DNA of 64,000 bases. Source: Streptomyces sp. TG1A-60 (GTDB taxonomy: Bacteria; Actinomycetota; Actinomycetes; Streptomycetales; Streptomycetaceae). Within the stretch, counting starts at the first letter, position 1. Each line of letters opens with the position of its first letter. The stretch lies in contig NZ_CP147520.1 in the NCBI RefSeq assembly GCF_037201975.1, positions 6,448,001 through 6,512,000 on the forward strand, given 5' to 3'. The notes below the pieces were generated by a model. It searched no databases. It worked only from the letters and a program-made list of their open reading frames with translations, and had not been told where the DNA came from. Shown here one piece after another: positions 8,764-17,805 of the stretch. Made by a program: the position numbers and the translations under genes.

Positions 8764-8803
8764 GGGCCGGGTGGTCGCTCAGGGGACAGCGACCGCCCGG
8801 CCC
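8764..8803. terminator. bidirectional hairpin terminator
   Basis: Arms of 16 nt (8764-8779 and 8788-8803) pair with one G-U and enclose an 8-nt loop, between the convergent ends of the anti-sigma gene and ectD. There is no U-tract, as is common in Streptomyces. Confidence 0.75.
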
Positions 8804-8822
8804 GGTCAGGGCGACGGCGTGG

Positions 8823-9737
8823 TCACCGCACGGGCGTGAAGTCCCGCGCGCCGATGAACTCCGGCCGCCGTACCGGCGCCGCGAACGGCTCCACCGCGGC
8901 GTTCTCCACGCTGTTGAAGACGATGAAGACGTTGCTGCGCGGGAACGGCGTGATGTTGTCGCCGGAGCCGTGCATGCAGTTGCAGTCGAACCAGGTCGCC
9001 GAACCGGCCTTGCCCGTGAACAGCTTGATGCCGTACTCGGAGGCCATGGCCGTCAGCGCCTCGTCGGACGGGGTGCCGGCGTCCTGCATCTGCAGCGACT
9101 TCTTGTAGTTGTCCTTCGGGGTGGACCCCGCGCAGCCGAGGAACGTCCGGTGCGAGCCGGGCATGATCATCAGCCCGCCGTTGGTGTCGTAGTTCTCGGT
9201 CAGCGCGATCGAGACGGACACCGTCCGCATGTTCGGCAGCCCGTCCTCGGCGTGCCAGGTCTCGAAGTCGGAGTGCCAGTAGAACCCGGACGCACCGAAG
9301 CCCGGCTTCACGTTGATCCGTGACTGGTGGACGTAGACGTCCGAGCCGAGGATCTGCCGGGCCCGCCCGACGACCCGCTCGTCGCGCACCAGCCGGCCGA
9401 ACAGCTCGCTGATCCGGTGCACCTCGAAGACCGACCGGATCTCCTGCGACTTCGGCTCGACGATCGAACGCTCGTCGGCGCGGATCGCCGGATCGGTGAC
9501 GAGCCGCTCCAGCTCCTGCCGGTAGACGGCGACCTCGTCCGGTCCGATGAGCTCCTCGACGGCGAGGAAGCCGTCACGCTCGTACGACTGGAGCTCGGTG
9601 AGGGAGACCGGGCCGGGTGTGCCGGGGGAGCCCCAGACGACCGGGTCCTGGCGCGGGACCGACACCTCGGTGGCCCCTCGGCTCGGGTAGAGGTCGGGAA
9701 CGGTGGTGGCAGTGGTCGTGGTCGTGGTCGTGGTCAT
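8823..9737 (-). CDS. ectD: ectoine hydroxylase EctD
   Basis: Fe(II)/2-oxoglutarate dioxygenase of 304 aa that converts ectoine to 5-hydroxyectoine. The iron ligands are His155 and Asp157 in FYWHSDFETWH and His256 in CMHGSGDN. The EctD signature around QSRINVKPGFGASGFYWHSD is intact. It is the last gene of ectABCD, beginning 7 nt after the ectC stop; its Shine-Dalgarno GAGGAGG lies inside the end of ectC. The N-terminus is an oddity: seven Thr codons in an ACC/ACG alternation form a short in-frame hexanucleotide repeat, absent from the conserved core. Confidence 0.97.
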   Translation of the reverse strand: MTTTTTTTTATTVPDLYPSRGATEVSVPRQDPVVWGSPGTPGPVSLTELQSYERDGFLAVEELIGPDEVAVYRQELERLVTDPAIRADERSIVEPKSQEIRSVFEVHRISELFGRLVRDERVVGRARQILGSDVYVHQSRINVKPGFGASGFYWHSDFETWHAEDGLPNMRTVSVSIALTENYDTNGGLMIMPGSHRTFLGCAGSTPKDNYKKSLQMQDAGTPSDEALTAMASEYGIKLFTGKAGSATWFDCNCMHGSGDNITPFPRSNVFIVFNSVENAAVEPFAAPVRRPEFIGARDFTPVR

Positions 9738-9744
9738 GGTGATG

Positions 9745-10149
9745 TCACACCTCCTCGGGCTCGGTGAGCAGTGGGTAGACGCCGTTCTCGTCGTGGTCCT
9801 CCCGTCCGGTGACGGGCGGGTTGAAGACGCACAGGCACCGGAAGTCCTCCTTGACGCGCAGGGTGTGCCGCTCATGGCCGTCGAGGAGGTACATGGTCCC
9901 GGGCGTGATCGTGTGGCTCTGCCCGGTCTCGTGGTCGGTGAGCTCGGCCACGCCCTCGACGCACACGACGGCCTCGACGTGGTTCGCGTACCACATCGAC
10001 GTCTCCGTACCGGCGTACAGAATCGTTTCGTGGAGGGAGAAGCCGACCCGCTCCTTGGCGAGGACGATGCGTTTGCTCTCCCAGGTGCCGGACGCGGCCC
10101 TGACATGCCGGTCGGTGCCTTCGATCTCCTTGAACGAACGGACGATCAC
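9745..10149 (-). CDS. ectC: L-ectoine synthase EctC
   Basis: Cupin enzyme of 134 aa that cyclises N-gamma-acetyl-diaminobutyrate to ectoine. The sequence follows the family from [18 protein letters not shown] to the end; [21 protein letters not shown] and the [11 protein letters not shown] metal/substrate region are conserved. The start is a GTG at 10149 preceded by GGAGG. It lies 84 nt downstream of ectB and 7 nt before ectD. Regulation is probably osmotic and thermal from the promoter region before ectA, as known for other Streptomyces; no internal promoter is evident. Confidence 0.97.
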   Translation of the reverse strand: MIVRSFKEIEGTDRHVRAASGTWESKRIVLAKERVGFSLHETILYAGTETSMWYANHVEAVVCVEGVAELTDHETGQSHTITPGTMYLLDGHERHTLRVKEDFRCLCVFNPPVTGREDHDENGVYPLLTEPEEV

Positions 10150-10233
10150 GGTGTTGCGATGCCTCCTCGGTTGGGTTTACAGCTGTCTGGCCGAACGTCC
10201 GGCAGAACGGGTCTCAGATCTGCCCGAGCGGTC

Positions 10234-11505
10234 TCAGACGGTCTCCCGTACGGCGCGGGCGAGGACACGCAGGCCCTCGTCCAGCTCCGCGGGGGTGATG
10301 GTGAGAGCGGGCAGCAGCTTGACGACCTCGCTCTCCGGGCCGGACGTCTCGATGAGCAGCCCGAGTTCGAAGGCCCGCTGGGCGACCCGGCCCGCGCGCG
10401 CCTTCTCGTGGAACTCGATGCCCCACACCAGCCCGCGCCCCCGGTACTCCTTCACATCGGCGAGGTTCTCCTCCGTGAGGGAGATGAGGGCCTGCGCGAC
10501 CTGCTCACCGCGCTCCCGGGTCTGCTTCTCCATGGCGGAGCCGTCCGCCCAGTACGCCTCCAGCGCCGCCGTCGCCGTCACGAAGGCCGGGTTGTTGCCG
10601 CGGAACGTGCCGTTGTGCTCGCCCGGCTCCCAGATGTCGAACTCCGGCTTGAACAGGCACAGCGCCATCGGCAGCCCGTAGCCGCTGATGGACTTGGAGA
10701 CGGTGACGATGTCGGGCGTGATGCCCGCCTCCTCGAAGGAGAAGAACGCGCCGGTCCGGCCGCAGCCCATCTGGATGTCGTCGACGATGAGCAGCATGTC
10801 CTGCCGCTCGCACAGCTCGGCGAGCGCGCGCAGCCACTCCGGGCGGGCGACATTGATGCCGCCCTCGCCCTGGACGCTCTCCACGATCACGGCGGCGGGC
10901 TTGTTCAGCCCGGACCCCTGGTCCTCCAGGAGACGCTCGAACCACAGGAAGTCGGGGACCTGCCCCTCGAAGTAGTTGTCGAACGGCATCGGTGTCCCGT
11001 GCACCAGCGGGATGCCCGCCCCGGCGCGCTTGAAGGCGTTGCCGGTGACGGCGAGCGACCCGAGCGACATGCCGTGGAAGGCGTTGGTGAACGACACGAT
11101 GGCCTCGCGCCCCTTCACCTTCCGGGCCAGCTTCAGCGCCGACTCGACCGCGTTGGTGCCGGTCGGACCCGGGAACATGACCTTGTACGGCAGGTCGCGC
11201 GGTCGCAGCACCAGGTTCTGGAAGGACTCCAGGAACGCCCGCTTGGCGGTCGTCGACATGTCGAGCCCGTGGGTGACGCCGTCCCGCTCCAGGTAGTCGA
11301 TGAGGGCGCGTTTGAGCACGGGGTTGTTGTGGCCGTAGTTGAGTGAACCGGCGCCGGCGAAGAAGTCCAGGTACGCGTGGCCGTCCTCGTCGTACATGCG
11401 GCTGCCCTGCGCGCGGTCGAAGACGGTGGGCCAGCCGCGGCAGTAGCTGCGCACCTCGGACTCCAGGGTCTCGAAGACGCTCAGGTCGGGCTGGGTGATG
11501 GTCAC
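10234..11505 (-). CDS. ectB: diaminobutyrate-2-oxoglutarate transaminase EctB
   Basis: Class III PLP aminotransferase of 423 aa, the usual EctB length. It makes L-2,4-diaminobutyrate from aspartate semialdehyde. Visible motifs are FFAGAGSLNYGHNNPVL, the cofactor-binding LLIVDDIQMGCGRTG, and the Schiff-base Lys in TVSKSISGYGLPMAL. The GTG at 11505 (VTITQPDLSVFE) follows GAGGAGCGATTCGAC, so the longer upstream frame is not used. It lies 74 nt after ectA. Confidence 0.97.
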   Translation of the reverse strand: MTITQPDLSVFETLESEVRSYCRGWPTVFDRAQGSRMYDEDGHAYLDFFAGAGSLNYGHNNPVLKRALIDYLERDGVTHGLDMSTTAKRAFLESFQNLVLRPRDLPYKVMFPGPTGTNAVESALKLARKVKGREAIVSFTNAFHGMSLGSLAVTGNAFKRAGAGIPLVHGTPMPFDNYFEGQVPDFLWFERLLEDQGSGLNKPAAVIVESVQGEGGINVARPEWLRALAELCERQDMLLIVDDIQMGCGRTGAFFSFEEAGITPDIVTVSKSISGYGLPMALCLFKPEFDIWEPGEHNGTFRGNNPAFVTATAALEAYWADGSAMEKQTRERGEQVAQALISLTEENLADVKEYRGRGLVWGIEFHEKARAGRVAQRAFELGLLIETSGPESEVVKLLPALTITPAELDEGLRVLARAVRETV

Positions 11506-11579
11506 GTCGAATCGCTCCTCGATGCGTGGGTGAGGGAGGAAGGGGTGCGGGCGACAGCCGCCCTCAGGGGCGACCGCCC

Positions 11580-12143
11580 TCAGGGGGACAGCGGGCCGAT
11601 GCGGTGGAGCACCTCGGGCTGGTGCGGGCCGTCCGGGAAGTCCTCCGCCTCGAACAGGACCGTGCGGTCGACGCTCGCGCCATGACGTTCGGCGAACGTG
11701 GCGAACAGGCGTTCGGATGCGGTGTTGCCCGGCGTGATGGTGGTCTCGACGGTGGTGAGGGGGCGTACTCCCGCCACCCGCGCGGTGAGCCCGTCCAGCA
11801 GCGCGCCCGCCAGGCCGAGCCCCCGGTGCGCCTCGTCGACGGCGACCTGCCACACGAGCAGGGTGTCCGGCCGCTCCGGACGCACGTACCCGGTCACGAA
11901 CCCGACCGGTTCCCCCGCCTCGTTCCGCGCCACCGCCGAGGTGTCCGCGAAGTCCCGGCACCACAGCAGATAGCTGTACGAGGAGTTCAGGTCCAGGGCT
12001 CCGGAGTCCCGGGCGATACGCCACAGCGCCGCGCCGTCCGCCACGTCCGGGCGGTCGATCCGGATCCCTTCCGCGATTTCCGTCAGTGGGTGCGCGTGCG
12101 ATTCCAGGGGTGAGGTGTGCAGGTCTGCTTGTGCGGCAGTCAT
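11580..12143 (-). CDS. ectA: L-2,4-diaminobutyrate acetyltransferase EctA
   Basis: GNAT enzyme of 187 aa that acetylates diaminobutyrate at the gamma amino group, the second step of ectoine synthesis. The acetyl-CoA loop appears in LLVWQVAVDEAHRGLGLAGA and the family-specific SSYSYLLWCRDFADTSAVA is intact. It is first in the ectABCD operon, so the promoter must lie in the AT-richer stretch upstream (12144-12400 on this strand). Confidence 0.96.
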   Translation of the reverse strand: MTAAQADLHTSPLESHAHPLTEIAEGIRIDRPDVADGAALWRIARDSGALDLNSSYSYLLWCRDFADTSAVARNEAGEPVGFVTGYVRPERPDTLLVWQVAVDEAHRGLGLAGALLDGLTARVAGVRPLTTVETTITPGNTASERLFATFAERHGASVDRTVLFEAEDFPDGPHQPEVLHRIGPLSP

Positions 12144-12929
12144 ACGGCTTGAATTTACCGAGGGGAATTTCGAATTGCATCACTGCACGGGGTTACGGAT
12201 GGGTCGCTCATGTGTTATCACGCGGGCGTGAGTGGGGCCGGAAGGCCTGGTCGATCTGGTGCGATTTGCCCGGAAAATACCACAGAAAAGGGGTACATTG
12301 TGGAGTCGGTCACACCTGCGTAACGTTCGCGAGACCTGCTCGAATCACGCCCTCGGTGTTCGTTGGATCTTTATGTTTGGGGACGGGGAGAGCGGGCAGA
12401 AGGGCACGGGGTTCTACTCTCTTAATTCCACTGGATTTCTGTCGGAAATATGGGCCCGCATTTCCCTCGGGGAGAGGTCTGTCACTCCCAGGCCTCCGCC
12501 GCCGCCCGACGCGCCGCCCCGGGTCGACACCGGCCCCCGATTCCGCCGGCGCCGCCCCCGGCCCCGCGTGGCCGGACCGCACGGTTCCCGGGGTCGCGTC
12601 GGGGCCGTATGGTTCACCCGGACCATTTCCCTCGCGAGGGCGCCGCAGCCCCGCGGCCAGCGGCAGGGCCGGGTCCGTGGCCAGCGCCTTCGCGACCGGC
12701 TCCGACGCGTCGAACCCGCGGGCACTCGGAGGGTCGTGCGACCGGCGCGGCATCGGGGCCGCCTCGTGGACGTACTGCTCCGGGCCTCCGCCCAGGGCGA
12801 GTGTCCCCGCGCGGGTCGCCGCAGCGGCGGACGCGTGCCGGGACGAGAAGGTCTGCCCGTACGGTCCGGTGATCACGTTCAGCGCGGTCGTGGCGGGCCC
12901 GGCGGCGGAGAAAAAACTAAGGTGCACCC
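12144..12929. other. gene-poor region upstream of ectA with a possible decayed coding fragment
   Basis: About 790 bp without a convincing gene. The first 300 bp next to ectA are AT-rich for this genome (for example TTTTCTGTGGTATTTTCC read toward ectA) and probably hold the ect promoter, though I cannot assign -35/-10 boxes safely. On the minus strand, from 12927 down to about 12640, one frame has strong G/C third-position bias (ATTALNVITGPYGQTFSSRH and onward) with no recognisable family; the bias then fades, which suggests a gene remnant rather than a living gene. Confidence 0.5.
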
Positions 12930-14021
12930 ATGAGCGACCACGCGGTGCTGCACATAAGGGGCCGTGTCCTCGTCGGCCCCGAGGACGTCCGTGACGAACT
13001 GTGGGTGGTGGACGGCCGGGTGACGTACGACCGCCCCACCGGCCTCCAGGACGTCCGCACCGTGGAGGGCTGGGCCCTCCCCGGCCTCGTGGACGCCCAC
13101 TGCCACGTCGGCCTCGGCGCCCACGGCCCGGTCGACCAGGACGTCGCCGAGAAGCAGGCGCTGACCGACCGCGAGGCCGGCGCCCTGCTCATCCGGGACG
13201 CCGGCTCGCCCTCGGACACCCGCTGGATAGACGACCGCGACGACCTCCCGCACATCATCCGGGCCGGCCGCCACATCGCCCGCACCCGCCGCTACATCCG
13301 TGACTTCGCCCACGAGATCGAGCCGGAGGAGCTGGTCGCGTACGTCGCCCAGGAGGCCCGGCGGGGCGACGGCTGGGTCAAGCTGGTCGGCGACTGGATC
13401 GACCGCGACCTCGGTGACCTGGCCGCGTGCTGGCCGCGCGAGGCGGTGGAGGCGGCGATCGCGGAGGCGCACCTGCTGGGGGCCCGGGTGACCGCCCACT
13501 GTTTCGCGGAGGACTCCCTGCGGGACCTGGTCGAGGCGGGCATCGACTGCGTCGAACACGCGACAGGGCTGACCGATGACCTGATCCCGCTGTTCGCCGC
13601 GCGGGGCGTCGCCATCGTTCCCACCCTCGTCAACATCGCCACCTTCCCGGACATGGCGGACGGCGGCGAGGCGAAGTTCCCGCGCTGGTCGGCTCATATG
13701 CGCCGACTCCACGAGCGGCGCTACGACACCGTGCGCTCCGCATACGACGCGGGCATTCCGGTGTACGTCGGCACCGACGCCGGCGGCTCCCTCGCCCACG
13801 GCCTCGTCGCGAGCGAGGTCGCCGAACTGGTCACCGCCGGCATCCCCGCGATCGAGGCCCTGTCGGCGACCACCTGGGGTGCCAGGCAGTGGCTGGGCCG
13901 CCCCGGCCTCGACGAGGGTGCCCCCGCCGACCTCGTCGTGTACGACGAGGACCCCCGCGCCGACGTACGCGTGCTGGCGGCACCGCGACGGGTGGTCCTG
14001 AACGGGCGCGTCGTCGGCTAG
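12930..14021 (+). CDS. metal-dependent amidohydrolase (imidazolonepropionase-like)
   Basis: TIM-barrel hydrolase of 363 aa that cleaves an amide or cyclic amide bond of unknown substrate. Metal ligands are visible: His57 and His59 in LVDAHCHVG, a carboxylated-Lys candidate in GDGWVKLVGDW, His in ARVTAHCFAED, His in IDCVEHATG, and Asp in VYVGTDAGG. It has the short N-terminal beta sandwich (IRGRVLVGPEDVRDELWVVD) and ends with the matching LNGRVVG strand. It neighbours the ectoine genes on the opposite strand; that neighbourhood, from memory, is also found in S. coelicolor, but an ectoine-related role is unproven. Confidence 0.88.
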   Translation: MSDHAVLHIRGRVLVGPEDVRDELWVVDGRVTYDRPTGLQDVRTVEGWALPGLVDAHCHVGLGAHGPVDQDVAEKQALTDREAGALLIRDAGSPSDTRWIDDRDDLPHIIRAGRHIARTRRYIRDFAHEIEPEELVAYVAQEARRGDGWVKLVGDWIDRDLGDLAACWPREAVEAAIAEAHLLGARVTAHCFAEDSLRDLVEAGIDCVEHATGLTDDLIPLFAARGVAIVPTLVNIATFPDMADGGEAKFPRWSAHMRRLHERRYDTVRSAYDAGIPVYVGTDAGGSLAHGLVASEVAELVTAGIPAIEALSATTWGARQWLGRPGLDEGAPADLVVYDEDPRADVRVLAAPRRVVLNGRVVG

Positions 14022-14149
14022 TGCCGCGACAGGCGACGTCCGCCCCGTCGCGACGCCCGGCACGCCCTCGCGCCCGCGCAGGCCGTAAGCCCGAGTACGT
14101 CCAGCACGAGGGCGTCCGCCCGGCACGCCCAGCGCACGCACCGGACACC

Positions 14150-14186
14150 GCAGTCAACGGCTTTCTCTGTCAGGGCCGTTGACTGC
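14150..14186. repeat. 12-bp perfect inverted repeat upstream of sugar ABC operon
   Basis: GCAGTCAACGGC at 14150-14161 and its exact complement at 14175-14186, with a 13-nt spacer. It could end transcription of the amidohydrolase gene or serve as a second operator; the right arm overlaps the predicted -35 box of the following operon. Confidence 0.6.
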
Positions 14187-14207
14187 CGAATGAAAGCGTT
14201 TTAACTT
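14179..14207 (+). promoter_or_regulatory. sigma70-type promoter with overlapping LacI-type operator
   Basis: TTGACT (14179-14184), a 17-nt spacer, then TAACTT (14202-14207), a near-consensus housekeeping promoter. The half-palindromic TGAAAGCGTTTTAA (14191-14204) lies in the spacer and -10 region and resembles LacI/GalR operators with a central CG. The start codon of the first permease is about 30 nt downstream of the predicted transcription start. The LacI-family gene at 17806 is the obvious candidate regulator. Confidence 0.65.
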
Positions 14208-14242
14208 CCCCTGGACTCGACTTCGAGGTCTGAGGGGGACCT

Positions 14243-15214
14243 GTGGCGGCCTTGCTCCGGGAACGTGCAGGTACGGAGGAAATCGACACGGGCCGACGCC
14301 GGACGAGAAGCGCGCCACCATCACGAAAGCGCTTCCAATCTCGGGCCCTCCTGCTGCTCATGCTCCCCGGTCTCGCCTACTTCCTGCTGTTCCACTACGG
14401 CGCGCTGGCCGGCAACCTCATCGCCTTCAAGGAGTACGTGCCCTTCGACGGCATCTGGGCCAGCCCCTGGGTCGGCACGGGCAACTTCCAGCGGATGTTC
14501 GAGGACGGTGCGTTCTGGGCGGCGGTCCTCAACACCCTCTGGATCGCGGTCCTCCAGCTCGTCTTCTACTTCCCGGTGCCGCTTGGGCTCGCCCTGCTCC
14601 TGCACACCCTCACCTGGAGCAGCGTCCGCCGCCTCGTGCAGTCGGTGGCGTATCTGCCGCACTTCATCTCATGGGTGATCGTCGTCGCCCTGTTCCAACA
14701 GGTCCTCGGCGACACCGGACTGCTCAACTCCTCGCTGGACGGCATGGGGTTGAGCACCGTCGACATCATCGGCAACCCCGACGCCTTCCGGCCGCTCACC
14801 GTCGCCCAGGTCATCTGGAAGGACGCCGGCTGGGGCACGATCATCTTCCTCGCCGCCCTCGCCCAGGTCGACGAGCAGCAGTACGAGGCCGCCGCGATCG
14901 ACGGGGCGGGCCCCTGGCGGCGCTTCTGGCACGTCACCCTGCCCGCCATCCGCCCGGTGATCGTGCTGCTGCTCATCATGCGGCTCGGTGACATCCTCTC
15001 CGTCGGCTTCGAGCAGATACTGCTCCAGCGCGACGCGGTCGGCCCGCAGACCGCCGAGATCATCGACACCTTCGTCTACTACCAGGGCATCGTCGGCGGC
15101 GACTACGGATTCGCCGCCGCCGCGGGCCTGTTCAAGGGCGTCATCGGCGCGCTGCTCGTGTACGCCGCCAACAAGCTCGCCCACCGCCTCGGCGAACAGG
15201 GGGTCTACAAGTGA
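14243..15214 (+). CDS. sugar ABC transporter permease (LplB-like)
   Basis: Inner-membrane permease of 323 aa from the polysaccharide/oligosaccharide branch of CUT1 transporters. About six membrane segments are visible, beginning LLLLMLPGLAYFLLFHYGAL, and the ATPase-contact EAA loop reads EAAAIDGAGPWRRFWHVTLP. The start is GTG after GAGGGGGACC. A second operator-like site, GAAAGCGCTTCC at 14325, lies inside the first codons. It overlaps the second permease by GTGA. No ATPase gene is present in the operon, so it probably shares a general MsiK-type ATPase encoded elsewhere, as known for Streptomyces CUT1 systems. Confidence 0.93.
   Translation: MAALLRERAGTEEIDTGRRRTRSAPPSRKRFQSRALLLLMLPGLAYFLLFHYGALAGNLIAFKEYVPFDGIWASPWVGTGNFQRMFEDGAFWAAVLNTLWIAVLQLVFYFPVPLGLALLLHTLTWSSVRRLVQSVAYLPHFISWVIVVALFQQVLGDTGLLNSSLDGMGLSTVDIIGNPDAFRPLTVAQVIWKDAGWGTIIFLAALAQVDEQQYEAAAIDGAGPWRRFWHVTLPAIRPVIVLLLIMRLGDILSVGFEQILLQRDAVGPQTAEIIDTFVYYQGIVGGDYGFAAAAGLFKGVIGALLVYAANKLAHRLGEQGVYK
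14325..14336. promoter_or_regulatory. second LacI-type operator, inside the first permease gene
   Basis: GAAAGCGCTTCC has a perfect AAGCGCTT core with a central CG. It sits 82 nt after the start codon and about 134 bp from the promoter operator. Two sites could allow looping or a roadblock by the LacI-type regulator; this is inference. Confidence 0.5.
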
Positions 15215-16098
15215 GTGCCCAGGTCCGTCCAGGGTGGCTGGAGAAGCCGAAACCGGTGACACAGGCCGCCAAGGCCCTCGCCCTCGGTGCCGTCGTCCTC
15301 CTGGTCTGCGTGCCGTTCCTCGTCATCGTCTCGACCTCGCTCGCCTCCACCGACGAGGTCGTCGCGAACGGCGGCTGGGTGCTCTGGCCCACCGAGCCCA
15401 ACCTGGACGCGTACCGCGACATCCTCGACGGCGGCATCGTCACGCACGCCCTCGGCGTCAGCGCCGGGGTCACGCTCGTGGGCACGCTGCTCAGCCTCGC
15501 CTGCACCGTGACGCTCGCCTACGCGCTCTCCCGCCCCGGCGTCCTCGGCGGCAGGCCCGTGCTGCTGCTGATCCTGTTCACCTTCCTCTTCCCGCCCGGC
15601 ATGATCCCGAGTTTCCTGCTGGTCAAGGAGCTGGGCCTGCTGGACAGTTACGCCTCGCTGGTCCTGCCGGTCCTGGTGAACGTCTTCAACCTCGTCGTCC
15701 TGCGCGGCTTCTTCCAGAACATTCCCGAGGAGCTGTACGAGGCCGCGCGGCTCGACGGGGCGGGCGACTGGCGGGTGCTGTTCTCGGTCGTACTGCCGCT
15801 GTCCAAGGCCGCGTTGGCCGTCGTCGGACTGTTCTACGCGGTGGCGTACTGGAACTCCTGGTTCTACGCCTCGCTGTACCTGGAGAGCGAGCACTGGCCC
15901 CTCCAGCAGGTGCTGCGCACCTATGTGGTGGCCGGCTCCGGGCTCACCGACGCGACGACCGGCGAGGCCACCGTCACCGCGCCGCAGACCGTGCAGATGG
16001 CGGTCCTCGTGATCGCCACCGTACCGATCCTGCTCGTCTATCCCTTCCTGCAGAAGTACTTCACCAAGGGCGTGCTCACCGGCGCCATCAAGAGCTGA
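15211..16098 (+). CDS. sugar ABC transporter permease (LplC/YtcP-like)
   Basis: Second membrane subunit, 295 aa, paired with the preceding permease by a 4-nt GTGA overlap. Membrane segments begin with ALALGAVVLLVCVPFLVIVS, and the EAA loop reads YEAARLDGAGDWRVLFSVVLP. It ends 31 nt before the binding-protein gene. The order permease-permease-binding protein is that of LplABC/YtcQP-type importers for complex or uronic-acid-containing saccharides. Confidence 0.93.
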   Translation: MSAQVRPGWLEKPKPVTQAAKALALGAVVLLVCVPFLVIVSTSLASTDEVVANGGWVLWPTEPNLDAYRDILDGGIVTHALGVSAGVTLVGTLLSLACTVTLAYALSRPGVLGGRPVLLLILFTFLFPPGMIPSFLLVKELGLLDSYASLVLPVLVNVFNLVVLRGFFQNIPEELYEAARLDGAGDWRVLFSVVLPLSKAALAVVGLFYAVAYWNSWFYASLYLESEHWPLQQVLRTYVVAGSGLTDATTGEATVTAPQTVQMAVLVIATVPILLVYPFLQKYFTKGVLTGAIKS

Positions 16099-16129
16099 CA
16101 CACGAGCTGACACACGAGGTGATTCACCC

Positions 16130-17767
16130 ATGGCCCGCATGTCCCGCCGTACCCTGCTCGGATCCATGGCCGCCGTCGCGGTCCCGGGTGCGCTGACCGC
16201 CTGCTCCACGGGCTCCGGCGACAGCGACGTCTCCAGCGCCGGCAAGAAGCTCGCCCCCTGGCCCGCGTACAAGCCCGCCGGCGGTCCCAAGCCGGACCTC
16301 GCGCCCACCGAGGCCGGCGTCCAGGCGGGCTACACCGCCTACCCCGCCGACCTGGCCAAGTCGGTCTCCCGCACACCGGGCGACGGCTCCACGGTCAAGG
16401 TCATGTCCGTGTCGTTCGGTACGCCACCCAAGCCCGCCTCCGCCAACCGTCTCTGGACGGCGGTCGAGAACGCCCTCGGGGTGAAGATCGAGTACACGAT
16501 CATCTCCCAGGCCGACTACCAGAAGAAGATGGCGACGGTGATGGCGGGCGACGCCGACACCCTGCCGGACATCATCAACATCTTCTCCGGGTTCGTCCTG
16601 CCCCGCGAACCCGAGTTCGTGCGGCGACGCGCCGAGGACCTCACCCCGTTCCTCTCGGGGGACGCGATCGCCGCATACCCGAACCTCGCGAACATCCCCA
16701 CCCACGCCTGGCGCGACATGGGCCGCATCGGCGGTCTCCTCTACGGCATCCCCCTGGAGCGCCCGCTGCCCGGCTCCACGCTCTGGCTCAACGAGGGCAT
16801 GTTCACCGACGCGGGCATGACGCAGGGCTGGACGGCCGACGACTTCGCCGCCGTCGCCCGGCGGGCCACCGGCGGTCGCACCTACGCCCTCGGCGCCGCG
16901 GCCGGCTCCCTCTTCGGCAACGCCGTCCACGCCGCCGCGCACAACGCGCCCCTGGAGTGGACCGTCACCAAGGACGGCACCTTCGAGTCCGGCTGGGCCG
17001 ACGAACGCTTCAAGGCGGCCATCGCCTTCCAGGCGCGGCTGCGCGAGGACGGCTCGTACCACCCCGACGCCACGTCCGTCTCCCAGATCGATCTGACCAC
17101 CCTCTACTACAACGGCACGGTCGGCTCCATGCAGGACGGCTTCGGCGCGTACCTCCCCAAGTACCGGGAGAGCCGAGGCAAGCTGACCCCGGCGGCGGCC
17201 CTCCCGTACAGCGTCGGCGGTGAACCCGGCGGGATCGTCGCCGCCCGCCGCTCCTTCGGCTACACCGTGCTGAAGAAGGCGAAGAAGGAACGGATCGAGA
17301 TGCTGCTGCGCATCCTGGACTACCTCGCCGCGCCCTTCGGCAGCGAGGAGTGGGAGCTGGTCCACTACGGCGTCGAGGGCACCCACTTCACCCGCGGTGA
17401 GGACGGCTCCCCGCAGGCCACCAAGCTCGGTGAGGTCGAGAACAACACCAACCTGCCGCTGAAGTACCTCGCCGAAGGCCCCCAGGTGCTGTTCGTGCCG
17501 GGCATGCCGGACGCCGTACGGGCCCTGCACGCCTGGCAGCGGAAGACCGTGCCGCACGCCATCCGCAACGCCTCCTTCGGGCTCCAGTCAGCTACGAAGA
17601 ACTCCCGGGGCGCCACGCTCAAGGCCCTCATCGAGGACACGCTCACCGGTGTCGTCGCCGGGCGCCTCCCCCTCTCCGAGTGGGACGCGACCGTGAGGAA
17701 GTGGCGCGAGCGGGGCGGCGACAGAATGGCCGATGAGTTCGCGAAGGACCACGCGGCCAACACGTGA
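16130..17767 (+). CDS. extracellular solute-binding lipoprotein (LplA-like)
   Basis: Substrate-capturing lipoprotein of 545 aa, the large size usual for LplA-type proteins. The signal peptide has a twin-arginine start (RMSRRTLLGSM) and a lipobox LTAC, so it is exported, possibly by Tat, and lipid-anchored at Cys near residue 24. The mature part shows the bacterial substrate-binding fold (VKVMSVSFGTPPKPASANRL, ADTLPDIINIFSG). It is third in the operon and overlaps the longest possible LacI start by GTGA. The DUF2264 gene nearby suggests a plant or microbial cell-wall saccharide; the exact sugar cannot be told. Confidence 0.92.
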   Translation: MARMSRRTLLGSMAAVAVPGALTACSTGSGDSDVSSAGKKLAPWPAYKPAGGPKPDLAPTEAGVQAGYTAYPADLAKSVSRTPGDGSTVKVMSVSFGTPPKPASANRLWTAVENALGVKIEYTIISQADYQKKMATVMAGDADTLPDIINIFSGFVLPREPEFVRRRAEDLTPFLSGDAIAAYPNLANIPTHAWRDMGRIGGLLYGIPLERPLPGSTLWLNEGMFTDAGMTQGWTADDFAAVARRATGGRTYALGAAAGSLFGNAVHAAAHNAPLEWTVTKDGTFESGWADERFKAAIAFQARLREDGSYHPDATSVSQIDLTTLYYNGTVGSMQDGFGAYLPKYRESRGKLTPAAALPYSVGGEPGGIVAARRSFGYTVLKKAKKERIEMLLRILDYLAAPFGSEEWELVHYGVEGTHFTRGEDGSPQATKLGEVENNTNLPLKYLAEGPQVLFVPGMPDAVRALHAWQRKTVPHAIRNASFGLQSATKNSRGATLKALIEDTLTGVVAGRLPLSEWDATVRKWRERGGDRMADEFAKDHAANT

Positions 17768-17805
17768 CCGGTGGCCGGCGGCAGCGGAACAGGGAGACGC
17801 GGGGG

